From Roridomyces roridus (Eukaryota > Basidiomycota > Agaricomycetes > Agaricales > Mycenaceae), in the NCBI GenBank assembly GCA_029378245.1, contig JARKIF010000014.1, positions 310,001-374,000 on the forward strand: a stretch of 64,000 bases of DNA, in the 5' to 3' direction. The position numbers and the translations under genes are program-made. This document shows positions 46,933 through 58,570 of the stretch, in pieces. Numbering within the stretch: position 1 is the stretch's first letter; each line of letters begins with the position of its first letter. The notes beneath the pieces are model-generated. The model was not told where the DNA came from. It worked only from the letters and a program-made list of their open reading frames with translations, and ran no database searches.

Positions 46933-47717
46933 TTACTCCTCCGCATCGTCCTCTACTACCACGCGACTGGCAGCAGGAGTGTCTTCCTCATCTGCCACCT
47001 CCGGAGTAGGAGCCACAACCGTCACACCCGTTGTCCTGCGAGTGAGGATCACGCTACCTGTTCGAAAGTGAGAACTGGCACCAATTGTTCGCGTGAAAAG
47101 TTTCTACCCTTCCGCTTGAGCTCATCGTACCCCTTGACCCTTGACGAATGATACGCAGGGTCGACAGTGGCGCCCTGCTCGATAGCGACATAGTCGATCT
47201 TGTGCCGATGCAGCCAAGCAACGTCCAGCGTACAGGGCGGGTTCGGCATAACTTCATCGACCCACCGACAGTGCCTGACCACTTCACACCGATCCACCTC
47301 GGGAAGGACAGCAGGCGTGCCGAACAGCTCGCAAGATTCGGCGGAGAAAACACCAACTATCAGCCAGACGGAGGGAAAGGCCAGTTTCGCCTGCCGGAGT
47401 TGCAGGGCATGTCTCGAGGGTCTCTATAAGACGGCGATCGCGTACGTTGGGACAAAACCACCACACCTGACATTAAACCCGTCAAACGTGCCGTCGACGT
47501 AGATGCGTTTCTTCCTTGTCAAGGACGCGGGACAAGAGAGGCCGCTCTGCACAAAGTTCTGGATGTCTGCTGCAGTGAGTCTGCAAGTGTTGAATGTTTC
47601 CTGCGCCGCCTGCGACGGCGGGGGCTCGGTCACAGCTGCGCGGCCTAGGTCAGCAATACTGTTGTCCGGGGAGACGATATCGTAGTCCGAGTCGTCCGAG
47701 AGAACAGAAGCATCCAT
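46933..47717 (-). CDS. Choline-phosphate cytidylyltransferase-like protein with altered catalytic motifs
   Basis: ATG 47,717 begins MDASVLSDDSDYDIVSPDNS. The cytidylyltransferase fold is clear: KKRIYVDGTFDGFN, HALQLRQAKLAFPSVWLIVG, RCEVVRHCRWVDEVMPNPP and WLHRHKIDYVAIEQG. The CCT signature HxGH should follow DGTFDGF. Here the spliced reading is N-V-R-H (acceptor CCTCGAG) or N-R-P-S-R-H (acceptor TTATAG); either way the first His and the Gly are not seen. The second signature RTxGISTS reads RTTGVTVV. The C-terminus is short and acidic, with a stop at 46,933. It may be an inactive paralogue or a fungal subfamily with its own motif; a sequence error at the splice site is also possible. Two introns (near 47,440 and 47,105). 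Confidence 0.72.
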
Positions 47718-47874
47718 GGCGGAGTGTGGCAAGATAGCTTGCCTCAGGGCTGCAGCATGGCGGCAATGGGTCAGAATACCGTCACATATTAGATACAAAC
47801 AAATAAAGTACAGTCTAGCATGTCTACTGTACATCGACGACATCCTACCCACTCAAAGAGGAGATACTACATGT

Positions 47875-49972
47875 CTACGTGAAAGGCCTTTTGAAAATAC
47901 CATCCAAATATGCGATGAGCCCTTCTCGAACAATCGCACCGATTAGGCCATCTGGGCGCACAACGACAATATCGCACCCGCCAGTCAGCGCGTAGGTTCT
48001 GTACGCTTCCCCGTGCGCATCAGCGAGGACCAAGTCAACACCAGGATATGCGTTGGCAGCAGTATCTCCAGGAACAACGACCGCGCATTGCACTGTGTCG
48101 TGGGGGTAAGACTTGAGTGATTGAGCAACAGGCCCCCAACGATCGGCGTGATTGCTGAAGACAAGAACCGTGTGACGGGACGCGGAGAATGTCCCAAACA
48201 GGCTCGTTGTCTTGGACAGACTATCTGCAGCGCGATGCCTGACAGCGACGAGACCAGGCGCGTCCGGTGCTCGGTCACCGGCACACAGTGGTGCCGTCAG
48301 ATACCGGTCCTCTTCAACATCCTCATCCGTGTCCTCCTCCTCGTCTTCCTCGTACAGACCGTCTAGTTCGGGATCCAAGTCATCAGCTTCTGGTTGTTCA
48401 TCGACAACGATTGAACTCCAGCGACAGTTGACCCCCAGCTGTAATATGCCACCTCCATTGTGCTTCCAGGCTGCGCGGCCTCCGTGCGTAGGAACGGTCA
48501 ATTTTGGGCTGTTTTTGTTGATCGTCGTCTCTTTCAAAAGGGCCGAAATGCGGTTCAACATGGCGGCGACCACCGGTGCACGTTCTTCCGTGTAGGTATC
48601 GAGCAGAGATGCGGGCGCCAGATTGCGCTGCACGAGCGCGAGCTTCCAACCCAAGTTCAGGCAATCTTGGACCCCCGTGTTCATTCCCTAAAACTCATGA
48701 GCGGTGGGCAAAAGACGCAAGAAAAGATGTGCATACCTGGCCACCTGTGATACTGTGCACGTGCGCTGCATCTCCAGCGACAAATACGCGTCCGACTCGG
48801 AATTTATCGACCATCCTGCAGACAATTAGTCGAACGCAACAGGTCCTTGAGGAAGCACTTGCCGAATATTTGGTCTGTAATGAGATAACCAAACGACATC
48901 GCCAAAGAAGATATCCTTTCTGCCGCCGGTATACTGCGCAAAAAGGGGAGCCAGTAATTCGGGGTGGTTCACGATGTGTTTGTGATCGACATCTACGCCG
49001 CTAAGAAGGAAGTTGAACATGAATGGAACCTCCGTTGGCCGTAGGCTAAGCCTTTGCGGAGATTAGATTTGACGAGGACAGCAATCAAGGTGATTACCAT
49101 GCAATGCCGACTTCTCCCCACATATGCCATAGCTGCGAGTGGGTTGTCGAAGACGATGCTTGTGCAGTGGTGATGAACGCACCTTCTCATCCAGCCCCAC
49201 GACCATCACATCCCCAATGACAAGATTGTCCGCATTGTTGGTTTCGCCGAGGAACGAGAGACCGAGGGACTTGCGAACCATGCCGCGCGCACCATCGCAA
49301 CCTACCACGAAATCGAAAGTTGGAGTTTCAATGAGCTCTTCGTTTCCATCGTGATGTGGACGAGATATTCGCGTTCGTACGACGTCCTCGCCGTCGCGTT
49401 GCTCGAACGAGAGGAGCGATGCTCCCCACTCGGTTTCACAGCCTAATCGCTGCAACTCCGTCCGCAAGATACCCTCAAGGTGGTCTTGGCCCAGCATGAC
49501 CACATTCGGCTGGGTGAAGCATAAGAAAAAGGAGTGGGTGGTTGGAATAAACGCACGAAGGGGCGTTGAGATGTAGACGGGGACGGGGGCCACATGTCGA
49601 ATTTTGCCAGAGGTTTGACGCCGGCGGGCATGGCATACACCACCGCCTGCGGAGGAGGTATTGCGCGGCGTAGTATGGCATCGCTGACTCCGAGAGCGTG
49701 AAAAAGTTCCAGGGAACGCGGCTAGCGTCGTTGAAGATGTGGATAGAGAAATGAAAATATACGGACTCACCATGATGCCCGCGCCCCGCTGTCCCATCCT
49801 CGAGGTTGGCTCTTTGTCGATGAGTCTAACAGAGACTCCATTTCGGAGCAAAGACAGAGCCATGACGAGGCCCGAAGGCCCTGCGCCGACCTAGCAAAGC
49901 ATGAACGAGAGATTAAACGCAGGAAAGCAAGGGACCTACGACGAGGATTCGGGGCTTTGACGAGGTACTCAT
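47875..49972 (-). CDS. FAD-dependent aromatic hydroxylase (phenol 2-monooxygenase type)
   Basis: The start ATG 49,972 gives MSTSSKPRILV, and an intron then leads to VGAGPSGLVMALSLLRNGV, the GxGxxG FAD-binding loop. Further signatures are FVVGCDGARGMVRKSLG (DG motif, FAD and NAD(P)H) and GRVFVAGDAAHVHS followed by GMNTGVQDCLNLGWKLAL (second FAD motif). The C-terminal part after about residue 400 has an acidic insert (DEEEDTDEDVEED) and a thioredoxin-like end (DIVVVRPDGLIGAIVREG), as in phenol and pentachlorophenol hydroxylases. Aromatic hydroxylation using NADPH is the expected reaction; the substrate is unknown. The gene is divergent from a Zn2Cys6 regulator, with 301 bp between start codons. 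The stop is 157 bp from the cytidylyltransferase start. Confidence 0.85.
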
Positions 49973-50273
49973 TGGCTTGAAAATTTCCACGGAGCATGTC
50001 CATTATAAAGATTTGCGTTTGAGGAACGAGTCGGGAGGGGGAGAGTCGAGACGGGCCCAGGCACGGTGATCCACCACTACGCCGTCGCGTCTTTAGGTAA
50101 CTGGAAACTGGCAACATATAGCACTGGCAGCCATCTATCTGACTCTGTCTGCTTCCGCCTGCCCTGCCCTGCCATTGGGCGAGAAGCCCGTCGTTTACCG
50201 AAGAAAATTGCCTTATTCAGAGTTGGGAGGAGTCGCGTTTGGTCAAGTTTGGTCGATCTTGAGCAACACATTC
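49973..50273. promoter_or_regulatory. Shared promoter of the flavoprotein and Zn2Cys6 regulator
   Basis: 301 bases separate the two divergent start codons. The region has a C/T-rich part with CCTGCCCTGCCCTGCC (about 50,158-50,173). Regulators of this class bind paired CGG triplets; a few single CGG/CCG triplets are present, but I could not establish a clear symmetric site. Confidence 0.4.
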
Positions 50274-53200
50274 ATGGAATCTCTCGTTGGCATCACACAC
50301 GACCCCACCCCCGTAGCCGCGGTGACCAACGATGACGGTTCCTCCGCGCCCAGTAATAGCGACAACAAGAAGCGAAGAAGACTCAGGAATGCATGCGACA
50401 TATGCCGAAGGTAGTCTCACCTAGCCAGACTCTAGTTAGATTGACGAACAAGTGTGCCGAAGGCAGAAAATCCGCTGTGGGCTCCAGTCCATTGCTTTCA
50501 GCGCAGTTTGCCAACTATTTCTAGGCGACAGTGCAACCATGCCAGGAAACCGATGCTCGAATTGCATTTCTTTTAGTTCAGAGTGCACGCACAATCTATC
50601 ACAGCTCAAGGTCAGTTTGTACGAGATTATGTGCGTTACATTCATCACTGCAAACAGGAGAAGAAAGTCAACCGACGGTGAATTCCATGTTCGATTTGAT
50701 TGGTCCTCGTGCTGAAAGTGAAACAGTAAGCGACAGACAAACCCTGAACAGGTACAGGTCGTTCATGCATAACCCCATGTTGCTGAAAATCCCACCAGGT
50801 CGTTGAAGAGTCCGCACGAGTTTTGGGCACCGCCAAAGAGTTGGTCGACGGCCTCCTTGATGGGACTTATGCCGCCCCTCAAGATCAGGAAACTCTTCTG
50901 CAGCTCCTTCTCCAAGTTTCTCGCTTTGCGAGAGATCTACAGGTAGAGGTAGACTCGTACCGCCGATCCCAGACCCCTTCCAGCAGTGGTACTGCCGTGT
51001 CTCCTCCAACAGACTCTGGCGAAGAAGTGGTGATCGAGACACAGGACCAAAACTCGGCGGATGCGTCAAAACACCGATTCTTTGGCGAAAATAGCAACGT
51101 GCGGATGCTTCAAGATATTATGGAGACGAAAGGTGCTCAGACGGATGTACTCGCCCCCCGATTAACCAGGCCGCGATTCTGGTCCCTTCATCCCGTTGGT
51201 CCAGCTGAATTAGCTGTCAAGCTCGAGATGCTGATATCTTTAGTGGGAGGTTTCTGTCAAGCCGCCAGTTGTTATGCACTTTCCTCCAGCTGATCTCCTA
51301 TCGCATCTGGTCCACATTTACTTCACTGTGCGCTTGAAACTCTCTGGCTAGTATCGAGCTCACATTTTGGACAGCAACAAAACATCTACTTTCCGATTCT
51401 TCATCGGGGGACCTTTGAAAAGTCGCTCACGGAAAATCTACATTTCCGCGATCATCGGTTTGGCGCTACAGTGCTTGGAGTGTGTGCGTTGGCCTCGAAG
51501 AACTCGCCCGACAAGCGGGTACTGTGCGACTCTGGTCCAAACGCCGAGTTGAGCGCCGGCTGGAAGTGGTTCTCGCAAATTCCAACACCATTCAGTTTGG
51601 ATCCAACTTCGACATTATATGATTTGCAACTGTGTTGTGTGAGTTTTCGTGCCCACTTAACTTTGAAGACGACTCTGATGATCTTGTAGCTGTACCTCGC
51701 GTTCCAGCAGACAGGGACCAGGATAGAACATGCTTGGCTGCTGATTAGCATGGGAATCTTGCACACGCAGGACACAGCAAATTACATCGGTCTTGACTCT
51801 ACTCGAGAAAGCCAGGCGAACGCCGAATTGGCGCGGAGAACGTGTTATCATTTATCGGCGCACGATGCTCTCATCAGTGCCTGTTTTGGACGCCCGCGAT
51901 TATCGCTGGTTACCTGGCGTGATATGCCGCCTCCGGTCGCGTGCGACGACGAGCATTGGGATCTCGACGATCCTGAGCGCGTGTTCAAGCAACCGTCTGG
52001 GACACCCTCGAAGATCGACTATTATATCACATACATCAAGCTAATGGACATATTCACATTCGCGTGGCGCAAAGGGGATGTACGCGGTTTCAAAGTTTTC
52101 TGGCGAGTCTGTACTGATGGCTATTCGAGGCCTCACTTTCGGATTATACGGGCAGGAAGCCTTTGGAGCCTGAAGCACTGGCTGAACTCGAGTAAGTGCT
52201 TTCTCTCGTCCTCAGTTGCACAGGTAACTGAAAGCACACAGTTCTCGATTCAATCAATGGGCGGAGGAAATACCAGAACACCGTACGCTGATTTTATATC
52301 GTTTGAACTTTCTTGACCGTTTTCTCAGTCAAGTGGAATCCATACATGGAAAACGACACATTCTTCGACCAAAGTGCCAGTATGCATGCCTTACCCTCGC
52401 ATGGACAATTTCTCATCCTTTCAACAGCTCTATATGCGGCTTATTTCCATGGTCTGTCTTTCTCATTTGCTCATCGCCTCAGCTCACGTTCTTTCTAGTT
52501 CAAATTCTGTCCCATCGTCCTTTCATCCGGACTAAATTGGACCAACCTTCGTCGCCCTCTGTGAGTTGCCAGGTTCGTCATGTGAAGAGATGGATGACCG
52601 GCTTGAATAGACCTTCAGATCGCTCGCCATTTGTACAAACGCCGCCCGCTCATGTAGCCACGTTCTGGATGTCAAAAGTCGACGGGGTCACTTCCCCAGC
52701 ATGCAGGCCATCGTATTTGATTTCCTCTCATAATATGTTGCTCGAACTCATCTCTCACGGCAGAAAGCTGCTTTTGATTCTGCGACAGTGCTCTTGATTA
52801 TCATATGCAGCGCAAGTCGATCTGGACTCGATATCGATGTTGAACGGGAGCTGGTCGAGGTGTACAAGTGCATGGCATTCCTCCATCAGTGCGAGGGGCG
52901 GTGGCAGAATGCTGGTCGTTTCTAGTAGGTGTCGGTCACCTCCCAAGTACTGTCCTTGCCAACTATTTCTCTAGCGATATCGCTTGTGAGCTCTTGGCAA
53001 CTTACAATATCCCTCTGCCCGCTTTTCCACCCAGCGATTTGCCGCCTGGTCAATGGATTGCGAATGGACACGAACCAAAGAATGTAGCTTACGCCGAGCC
53101 GCCAGTACTCCCAGACCATGTGTCTTCCCTGCCCATGGCAGTGGAGGACCTTGGTCGCATGCCTCTATACGAGTCTCTGGACTTTTCTGACGCTTTCATG

Positions 53201-53423
53201 GACCAATTGCTCCCCGACTCCGTACCGGACGCCCGCGCCACGCTGCCACACCTCCCAAAATCTATGGTTGTCGACGATCCGACTCTCGTCGCCTACCTGT
53301 CAGTTGCAGTTTTGAATATGTTGACTTGGATTAACGTGGATTCACAGCGACCATTGGATGCAATATGCTAGTTCTGTAGACGGAATGTTCCAAGCCATGA
53401 ACAACGAGTCGTCGAGCATTTAA
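50274..53423 (+). CDS. Zn2Cys6 transcription factor with fungal-specific regulatory domain
   Basis: ATG 50,274. The N-terminal exon ends NACDICRR and splices to QKIRC, then DSATMPGNRCSNC and ISFSSECTH, giving the full six-cysteine zinc cluster. A Gln/Ser-rich linker follows. The middle region (PF04082-like) has ELARRTCYHLSAHDALISAC and FGRPRLSL, then VACDDEHWDLDDPERVFKQP. Later segments read WNPYMENDTFFDQSAS, ILSHRPFI, LVEVYKCMAFLHQCEGRWQN and a terminal HWMQYASSVDGMFQAMNN with a stop at 53,423. The closest general pattern is that of regulators of sugar or aromatic catabolism. About ten short introns are implied; those between 51,290 and 52,900 are only approximate. Its divergent neighbour, the flavoprotein, is a plausible target. 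Confidence 0.8.
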
Positions 53424-53467
53424 TATTAATCTAGTATACATGTACTACTTTTTATCACGACGAAGCA

Positions 53468-54235
53468 TCAAGTCTCGTCCATCTCAGCGTCCAGTAAATC
53501 TGGAGCCTGTTCATCCTCATCATCTGAGTCGTCCTCTGCATTCTGGATACCATCGGTTCCCGCTGTCGGTGCACGCGCGAACACAATGACATCTGGTTGT
53601 GCGCTTGATATCCTCACGAAGCGCAGGAGATGGGCATACCCGATCGACCCCACGTCCCATTTCCGAAAACGGGCCAGGGTGGGAGCGTCGGTTAAATCAG
53701 GGACTTCTGCAGATAAAAATATTAATTGAGAGGTCGTGAGCGATGGGGAAGACGCACCCATGCCAGTCCGATACGTCTCCTGCTCCCGTAGCCGCACCTC
53801 CTCGATTCGCATTTCACGAGCGCTCTTTGGCCGTCCAGGACGCCGTGTAGCCCGTTCCTCTGCAAGCACTTCATCGTTACGTGCGACCCAAGCTTGCGAG
53901 ATCATATGTAGTTGAGGGAGTGTCAGAGCCTCGTTCTCGCTGTCCTCCATTATGGGTGGCGGTAACGCTGCGTGGAAGAATTTGTACATTTCCAAGAGCG
54001 TGGAGGCCTTTTTTGTTCTTTTGGTGCGCAGGTTACCCAGCTTGCCCTTGCGGAGGGCGTTCCGTGCGAGTTGGCCAGCTTTGCGCGAGTCGGGGTGGAA
54101 AACTTTTTCCTTCTTGCCCGGTTTGTTACCACCTTGAAAAAAGCTCGCAAACTAGAGGAATGCGATGATTGAATATTCACCCTTGGCAGCGGCGGCGGCT
54201 TTGGCTCTGGCGGCGGCTTTGGGTTTCGGAGGCAT
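53468..54235 (-). CDS. TMA16: TMA16, 60S ribosome biogenesis-associated protein
   Basis: Tma16 binds late pre-60S particles. ATG 54,235 starts a short Lys/Ala-rich exon (MPPKPKAAARAKAAAAAKG). The second exon reads KKEKVFHPDSRKAGQLARNA, LLEMYKFFHAALPP, EERATRRPGRPKSAREMRIE and LREQETYRTGM. After an intron (around 53,708-53,756) come EVPDLTDAPTLARFRKWD and HLLRFVRIS. The C-terminal 40 residues are an acidic tail, longer than in yeast. The stop is 44 bp from the convergent transcription factor stop. Confidence 0.88.
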
Positions 54236-54340
54236 GATGGTTGAGAGGAAGAGATCTTTGATTAGATAACGTTACTTTATCAAAGGTCCCACGCGGGAAC
54301 GGCCAACTCGTGCAACTACCAGTGAGAATGTTTTCAGATT

Positions 54341-55027
54341 CTAAGCGCTAAGCTGCTGAGTAAAAGTATAGTAACCCGAGTCGCCGCCAGACATGTACGG
54401 AGCGAGATTGTTGATTTCAACCCAGAACAACGCCGTCTCAGCGTAAGCATCATGGGCTGCGCGGGTCTCCCAACCCAGATAATACCAATTCTTAAGTGGC
54501 TCATTGAGCGCCGTGCCCCAATATCCTCCAGTGAAACCCGGCGCTTCGTAACAATCTGAATAGGTTTTGTGTAACGGCGTTGCGAGGGCGCCCGCGTCGG
54601 TTCCGGGTTTGAGTGGGACGGTGCACTGATACCATGAGCGGCGGAGGTTTGATCAAGTTGGAAACGTACCAACTGTGCGCATGGAGCAACGAGGGCACGC
54701 CTAGGCTGGCTTGCATCGGCAAACGGCACGAGCCAGGAGACAGGACTTTCATTCATGTCCAAACGCTTGAGTTCATCCCTGAATGAAGGGTCTTGTAGAG
54801 GACCCGAGGATTCGGGCCATTCTGTGCAGTATAAGATATTTCCCGGAGAAAAGGAGTGGCTCACGGATGACCCAGGCAAGATGGTCTTTTTTGTGCGAGA
54901 GTCCGTGATATTGTTCTTTTACACCACCGTCGGCGACGACCGTTTGGCGCAGTTTACTGAATGCTGGTTCAAACCCGGGTTTGAGTTGAAATTTGACGAT
55001 TTCCGAGATGATTTTGGCTCTGTTCAT
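54341..55027 (-). CDS. Putative dimeric alpha-beta-barrel protein, unknown function
   Basis: ATG 55,027. The first exon reads AKIISEIVKFQLKPGFEPAF, ADGGVKEQYHGLSHKKDHL and AWVIRE. A second exon has WPESSGPLQDPSFRDELKRL and SPVSWLVPFADASQPRRAL. The last exon has VPLKPGTDAGALATPLHKTY, APGFTGGYWGTALNEP and NWYYLGWETRAAHDAY, with a stop at 54,341. Both the first and last parts show a K-PG ... helix ... G-W arrangement like the small ABM/stress-response barrel folds, suggesting a two-copy barrel. This is a fold guess, not a family match. Three exons of about 200 nt each. Confidence 0.6.
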
Positions 55028-55550
55028 GTGGGAGGGAAGATAGTTGAATACTGGGAGCAGGTGGTGTTCCGACGGATAAATGGACGAGTAACTGATCCAA
55101 ATAGGGAATCATAAAGCAACCTTGCCCCATGTCAAGCACCTCCCGGGACGCCGAGCGCATCTCGTCGGCACAGCAGACGCTGGACAGTGCGTGACCGATG
55201 GCTGGTGGACTATCCACGCTGACTTGAAATACAGTTTTGCATGAGATGTCGCAACTATTGAATACACAGCTAGACAAAGAGACGGTGCGCTGCCGAGACC
55301 TGTGGTCCCATTATAGCTGATCGCTGGGCAGCTGACAACCTGTGTTCGGATGATAGAGAGTGGGGTGAATCCCGAGGCCCTTGCGGTGGGTTGTGACGAT
55401 CTGCGTGTCCGTGTAGCTGAATCTTGTGCAGGCGGTCATCCAGGAGCTGCGTCGGGAGGCGAGAAGGAAGTGAAATCGTGGTAGCTGTAGAGCAGTATTT
55501 ATGTACTATTTTTCGTGATCTTGGACAGTGTGCACCACCACTTTACTGCG
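55028..55550. other. Divergent intergenic stretch
   Basis: 523 bases between the alpha-beta-barrel gene start (-) and the ZDS1 start (+). Only short frames without domains are present. It presumably holds the two promoters; no specific motif is supported. Confidence 0.4.
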
Positions 55551-58251
55551 ATGGAGCCCACCGAGTATGACATACGGATGGAATTCGAGGCCCTGCGCGA
55601 CATCCGTCGTCGGTCTACCACGCCCGGTTCCCTGCTCGACATCGACCTTCCCAATCAACCCGGTCCTCCATCCCCTACCACCGCCTCGACGAGTGCCTTG
55701 CCAGCTGCACTCAACGCCGACCCGACAACACCCACAGACGATCCATTGCACCTCTTCTTCTGGGTCCCAGCTTCTGTCCATCCCGAGATTGCCCCCGCCG
55801 AATTTCGTGCGTTCCTGAAGGAGCACGCCCGTAATCCACAGGCCGACGACGACGATTCAAATGCACCCCAACGCTCTCCCTCCTCGGCCTCCATCACACC
55901 TTCTGGCCTCGGCCGCAAAAAGTCCATGCTCAGTCGCCAGTACCAGCCGTCGGAGAACGACTCGTCCGACGAGAGTTCAACCGTCATACCACTTCGCCGG
56001 AACCGATCCAGCATATACTCTAGAAACCAGAATCAGGGCCCTCAGCTCACCATCAGCGATCTCCAAAAGCTCGAAGAGCTCGCAGAGGAGGCTTCGAGTA
56101 GTGACGATCCGGCGAAGCTTAGGAATATTCTGCGTCGCAGTCTTAGCCTCAACGTCTCGCCTTTTGGTGTGTAGCCCAACGCTTGAAATCCGTATAATCA
56201 TATTGATTATCCCAGCCGCCCTCGACCTGCTTGATTCAGGTGACGAGGTTGACCAGCCTATCGTCGTTGCCCCTCCCGGTCAGTTTCTGCGTCGAACGGC
56301 TCGCACGCGAATCCGCAAGCCAGGGCTTCCTGGCGATGGCGGAGGCCATCGCTTTGGTGAACGGCGTCGCGGGCCATCTGGCTCGGTCCCGAACCTGCAG
56401 CGCACGTCGAGCGATGTTTCGTCTAGCGACCACGGCGAATCGGTCGAGTCCGAACCTGCCGTCCCTCGTCCCCGCCCTTTCTCCGAAGACGGTCACCAGG
56501 ATCGTCCCAACTCCTTCAGTGAGGAAGCGCTAATATATGATGCCTACGTGCGCGACGAGGATGAAGTGCTATCCGAGCCCCCCGTGCCACCAGTGCTGAT
56601 TACCGAGTCTCCCACTGTTGTTGCAGACTTGGCCGACATACCGCCACCCCTGGACATTCCACCTGCTTCTCAACCTGAGCCCCTTGACCCGGTCATCCAT
56701 CAGCCGCAGCCTACGCGTCTTTTAACGCCGGCTCAGGATCCCTATCACCAGGTGCCGCCCTCTCGTACACCCTCGCCAGAGGTTTCGCCCAGTGGTACGT
56801 CGACCAACTCGCCACCTTCGTCATCCTTCCTTTCCACGTCTCCGTCACCTCGCAAAGAAAAAGAAAAGGACAAAAAGGGACTCTTTGGCAAGTGGGGAAG
56901 TGACAAGGAGAGCAAACCGGGCAAAGTGAGCAAGAAGGAGCGGGAGCGTCTTGAGAAGGAGCGCCGTGACAAGGAGCACGAAAAGGAATCGGGCTTCTTC
57001 GGCTCGCTTTTTGGCAAGAAGAAACACGACTCGGCGGTGCCAGAGCCCCCATCCCTACACGGCGGGCGAGAAGCTGCTCAGGCGCTTCTTGGCCAGTCGC
57101 AACGAGCTCCCAAGAGCCCAGGTCCTCCGTCACCAATGGGCATGATGGCTGGTGGCGTTCTTGTCAATAATTATTCTCGCTACCCGATTCATGTCGAGCG
57201 TGCGATTTATCGCCTCAGCCACATCAAACTTGCCAATCCTCGTCGACCACTGTACGAGCAGGTCCTGATTAGCAACTTGATGTTCTGGTATCTGGGTGTC
57301 ATCAATAAAGCTCAGACACCGCAGCCAGAGACGGCGCAGCAGCCCGTTAATGGTCAGGCGCCGAATCAAACCGGGGACGTGGATGCTGAAAGGGAGAAGG
57401 TGGAGAGGGAACGGGCAGAGCGTGAGGCGGCAGAGAGGGAGAGGGAACGGGCGGAAAGGGAACGAGTGGAACGGGAACGTATGGAGCGGGAGCGTGCAGA
57501 GAGGGAGCAATGGGAGCGCGAGATGGAGAAGAAGCAGCGGGACGCTTCGCCACGGCGGGGGGCGTTGACCAAGCCTGTTCCACCTGGTGCGCCGCAACAA
57601 CGGCGAGCAGAGATGCCAGTCAAGGGTCCTCAATACGACGTGCAGCATCGCGTCATGGAGAAGGAGTACGGTGGCTACAACGGGAACGGTCCTGCCCGTT
57701 CAAACATTCCGATCGGTGTTGCGCCTGGCCAGGTTTACCCTCGTCCACAGCAGTCACCAACGTCGCCCAAGTTTAACCAACAGCAGTTCTCGCAGCAGCA
57801 GGTGCCGCCAAACCAAGGGTACTATTCTCCTGGTGAAGCGATGCAGCAGCAACAAAGGCTGCCGCCGGGCGCTATGGCTCCTGTGGACCAGTCGACGTGG
57901 ATGGCCGGGGCGCCACCGCGGAAACCTGGAAATTCGTCCCCGCCGCCGATGCAGGGTGGCCCGCCACACCGACGGTCACGCTCTCCACCGCCACCGCAGA
58001 TGAACAACCATGGTGGTATACATCAACAGTACAACCCAGACGGTGGCCAGGGTGGTGCCCGGCTTCCTGGTCGGTCCCTATCGGCGACTGCTATTGCGTC
58101 GGCGCCGCAACAACCTGCAAACGGCAAGATTCGTAAAGGGCAGAGTGCGTACGCGGGCTCTCCTGCCAATGCAAATGGGCGAAGGCCGCGGGACGGCGAG
58201 GAGGAAGATGTACCACTTGCGGTGTGGCAACGGCAACAGCAACGACGATGA
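55551..58251 (+). CDS. ZDS1: Zds1/Zds2-like regulator of PP2A-Cdc55 and polarity
   Basis: Zds proteins bind the PP2A subunit Cdc55 through their C-terminal domain and affect mitotic exit and polarity. Exon 1 (55,551-56,166) begins MEPTEYDIRMEFEALRDIRR and includes HLFFWVPASVHPEIAPAEFR. The 73-nt intron (56,167-56,239) has donor GTGTGT. Exon 2 runs to 58,251. The conserved Zds C-terminal domain is SRYPIHVERAIYRLSHIKL, NPRRPLYEQVLISNLMFWYL (about 57,175-57,310). After it comes an extremely regular Glu/Arg tract (repeats of ERERAERE, about 57,390-57,540), likely a single long charged helix, and a Pro/Gln-rich tail. In yeast the Zds domain is near the end; here almost 320 residues follow it. Confidence 0.88.
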
Positions 58252-58570
58252 GGACCCTCCCTTGCCTTCCTCCATCATCTAGACTTTTCCCTTCTTGCAT
58301 GTCCAAAACCCGCCGCCCTCGCCGCCCGCTGTGATGACTATTTTATGCCCACTAACTTGCTGCCCGCCACGCGTCGCGTTGTATATGTGTTGTACACCCA
58401 TGGATTCGGACGGACATGACAATGCCACGAATAGTAAAGCACTCCCCCGGCGTCAGCTGCTAATCGATCTCGACGGGACTCTTTTTTTTTTCTATTTTAC
58501 GACCTTGATGCTAGTCTACCTACCTGCAATCCCTCTCCCCATACAATTTTGCAACAATGTCTGTACAGTA

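Noticed and set aside
47875..53423. Secondary-metabolite gene cluster
   Set aside because: Only a hydroxylase and a regulator are present; neighbouring genes are a kinase, a cytidylyltransferase and TMA16, with no polyketide, peptide or terpene synthase.
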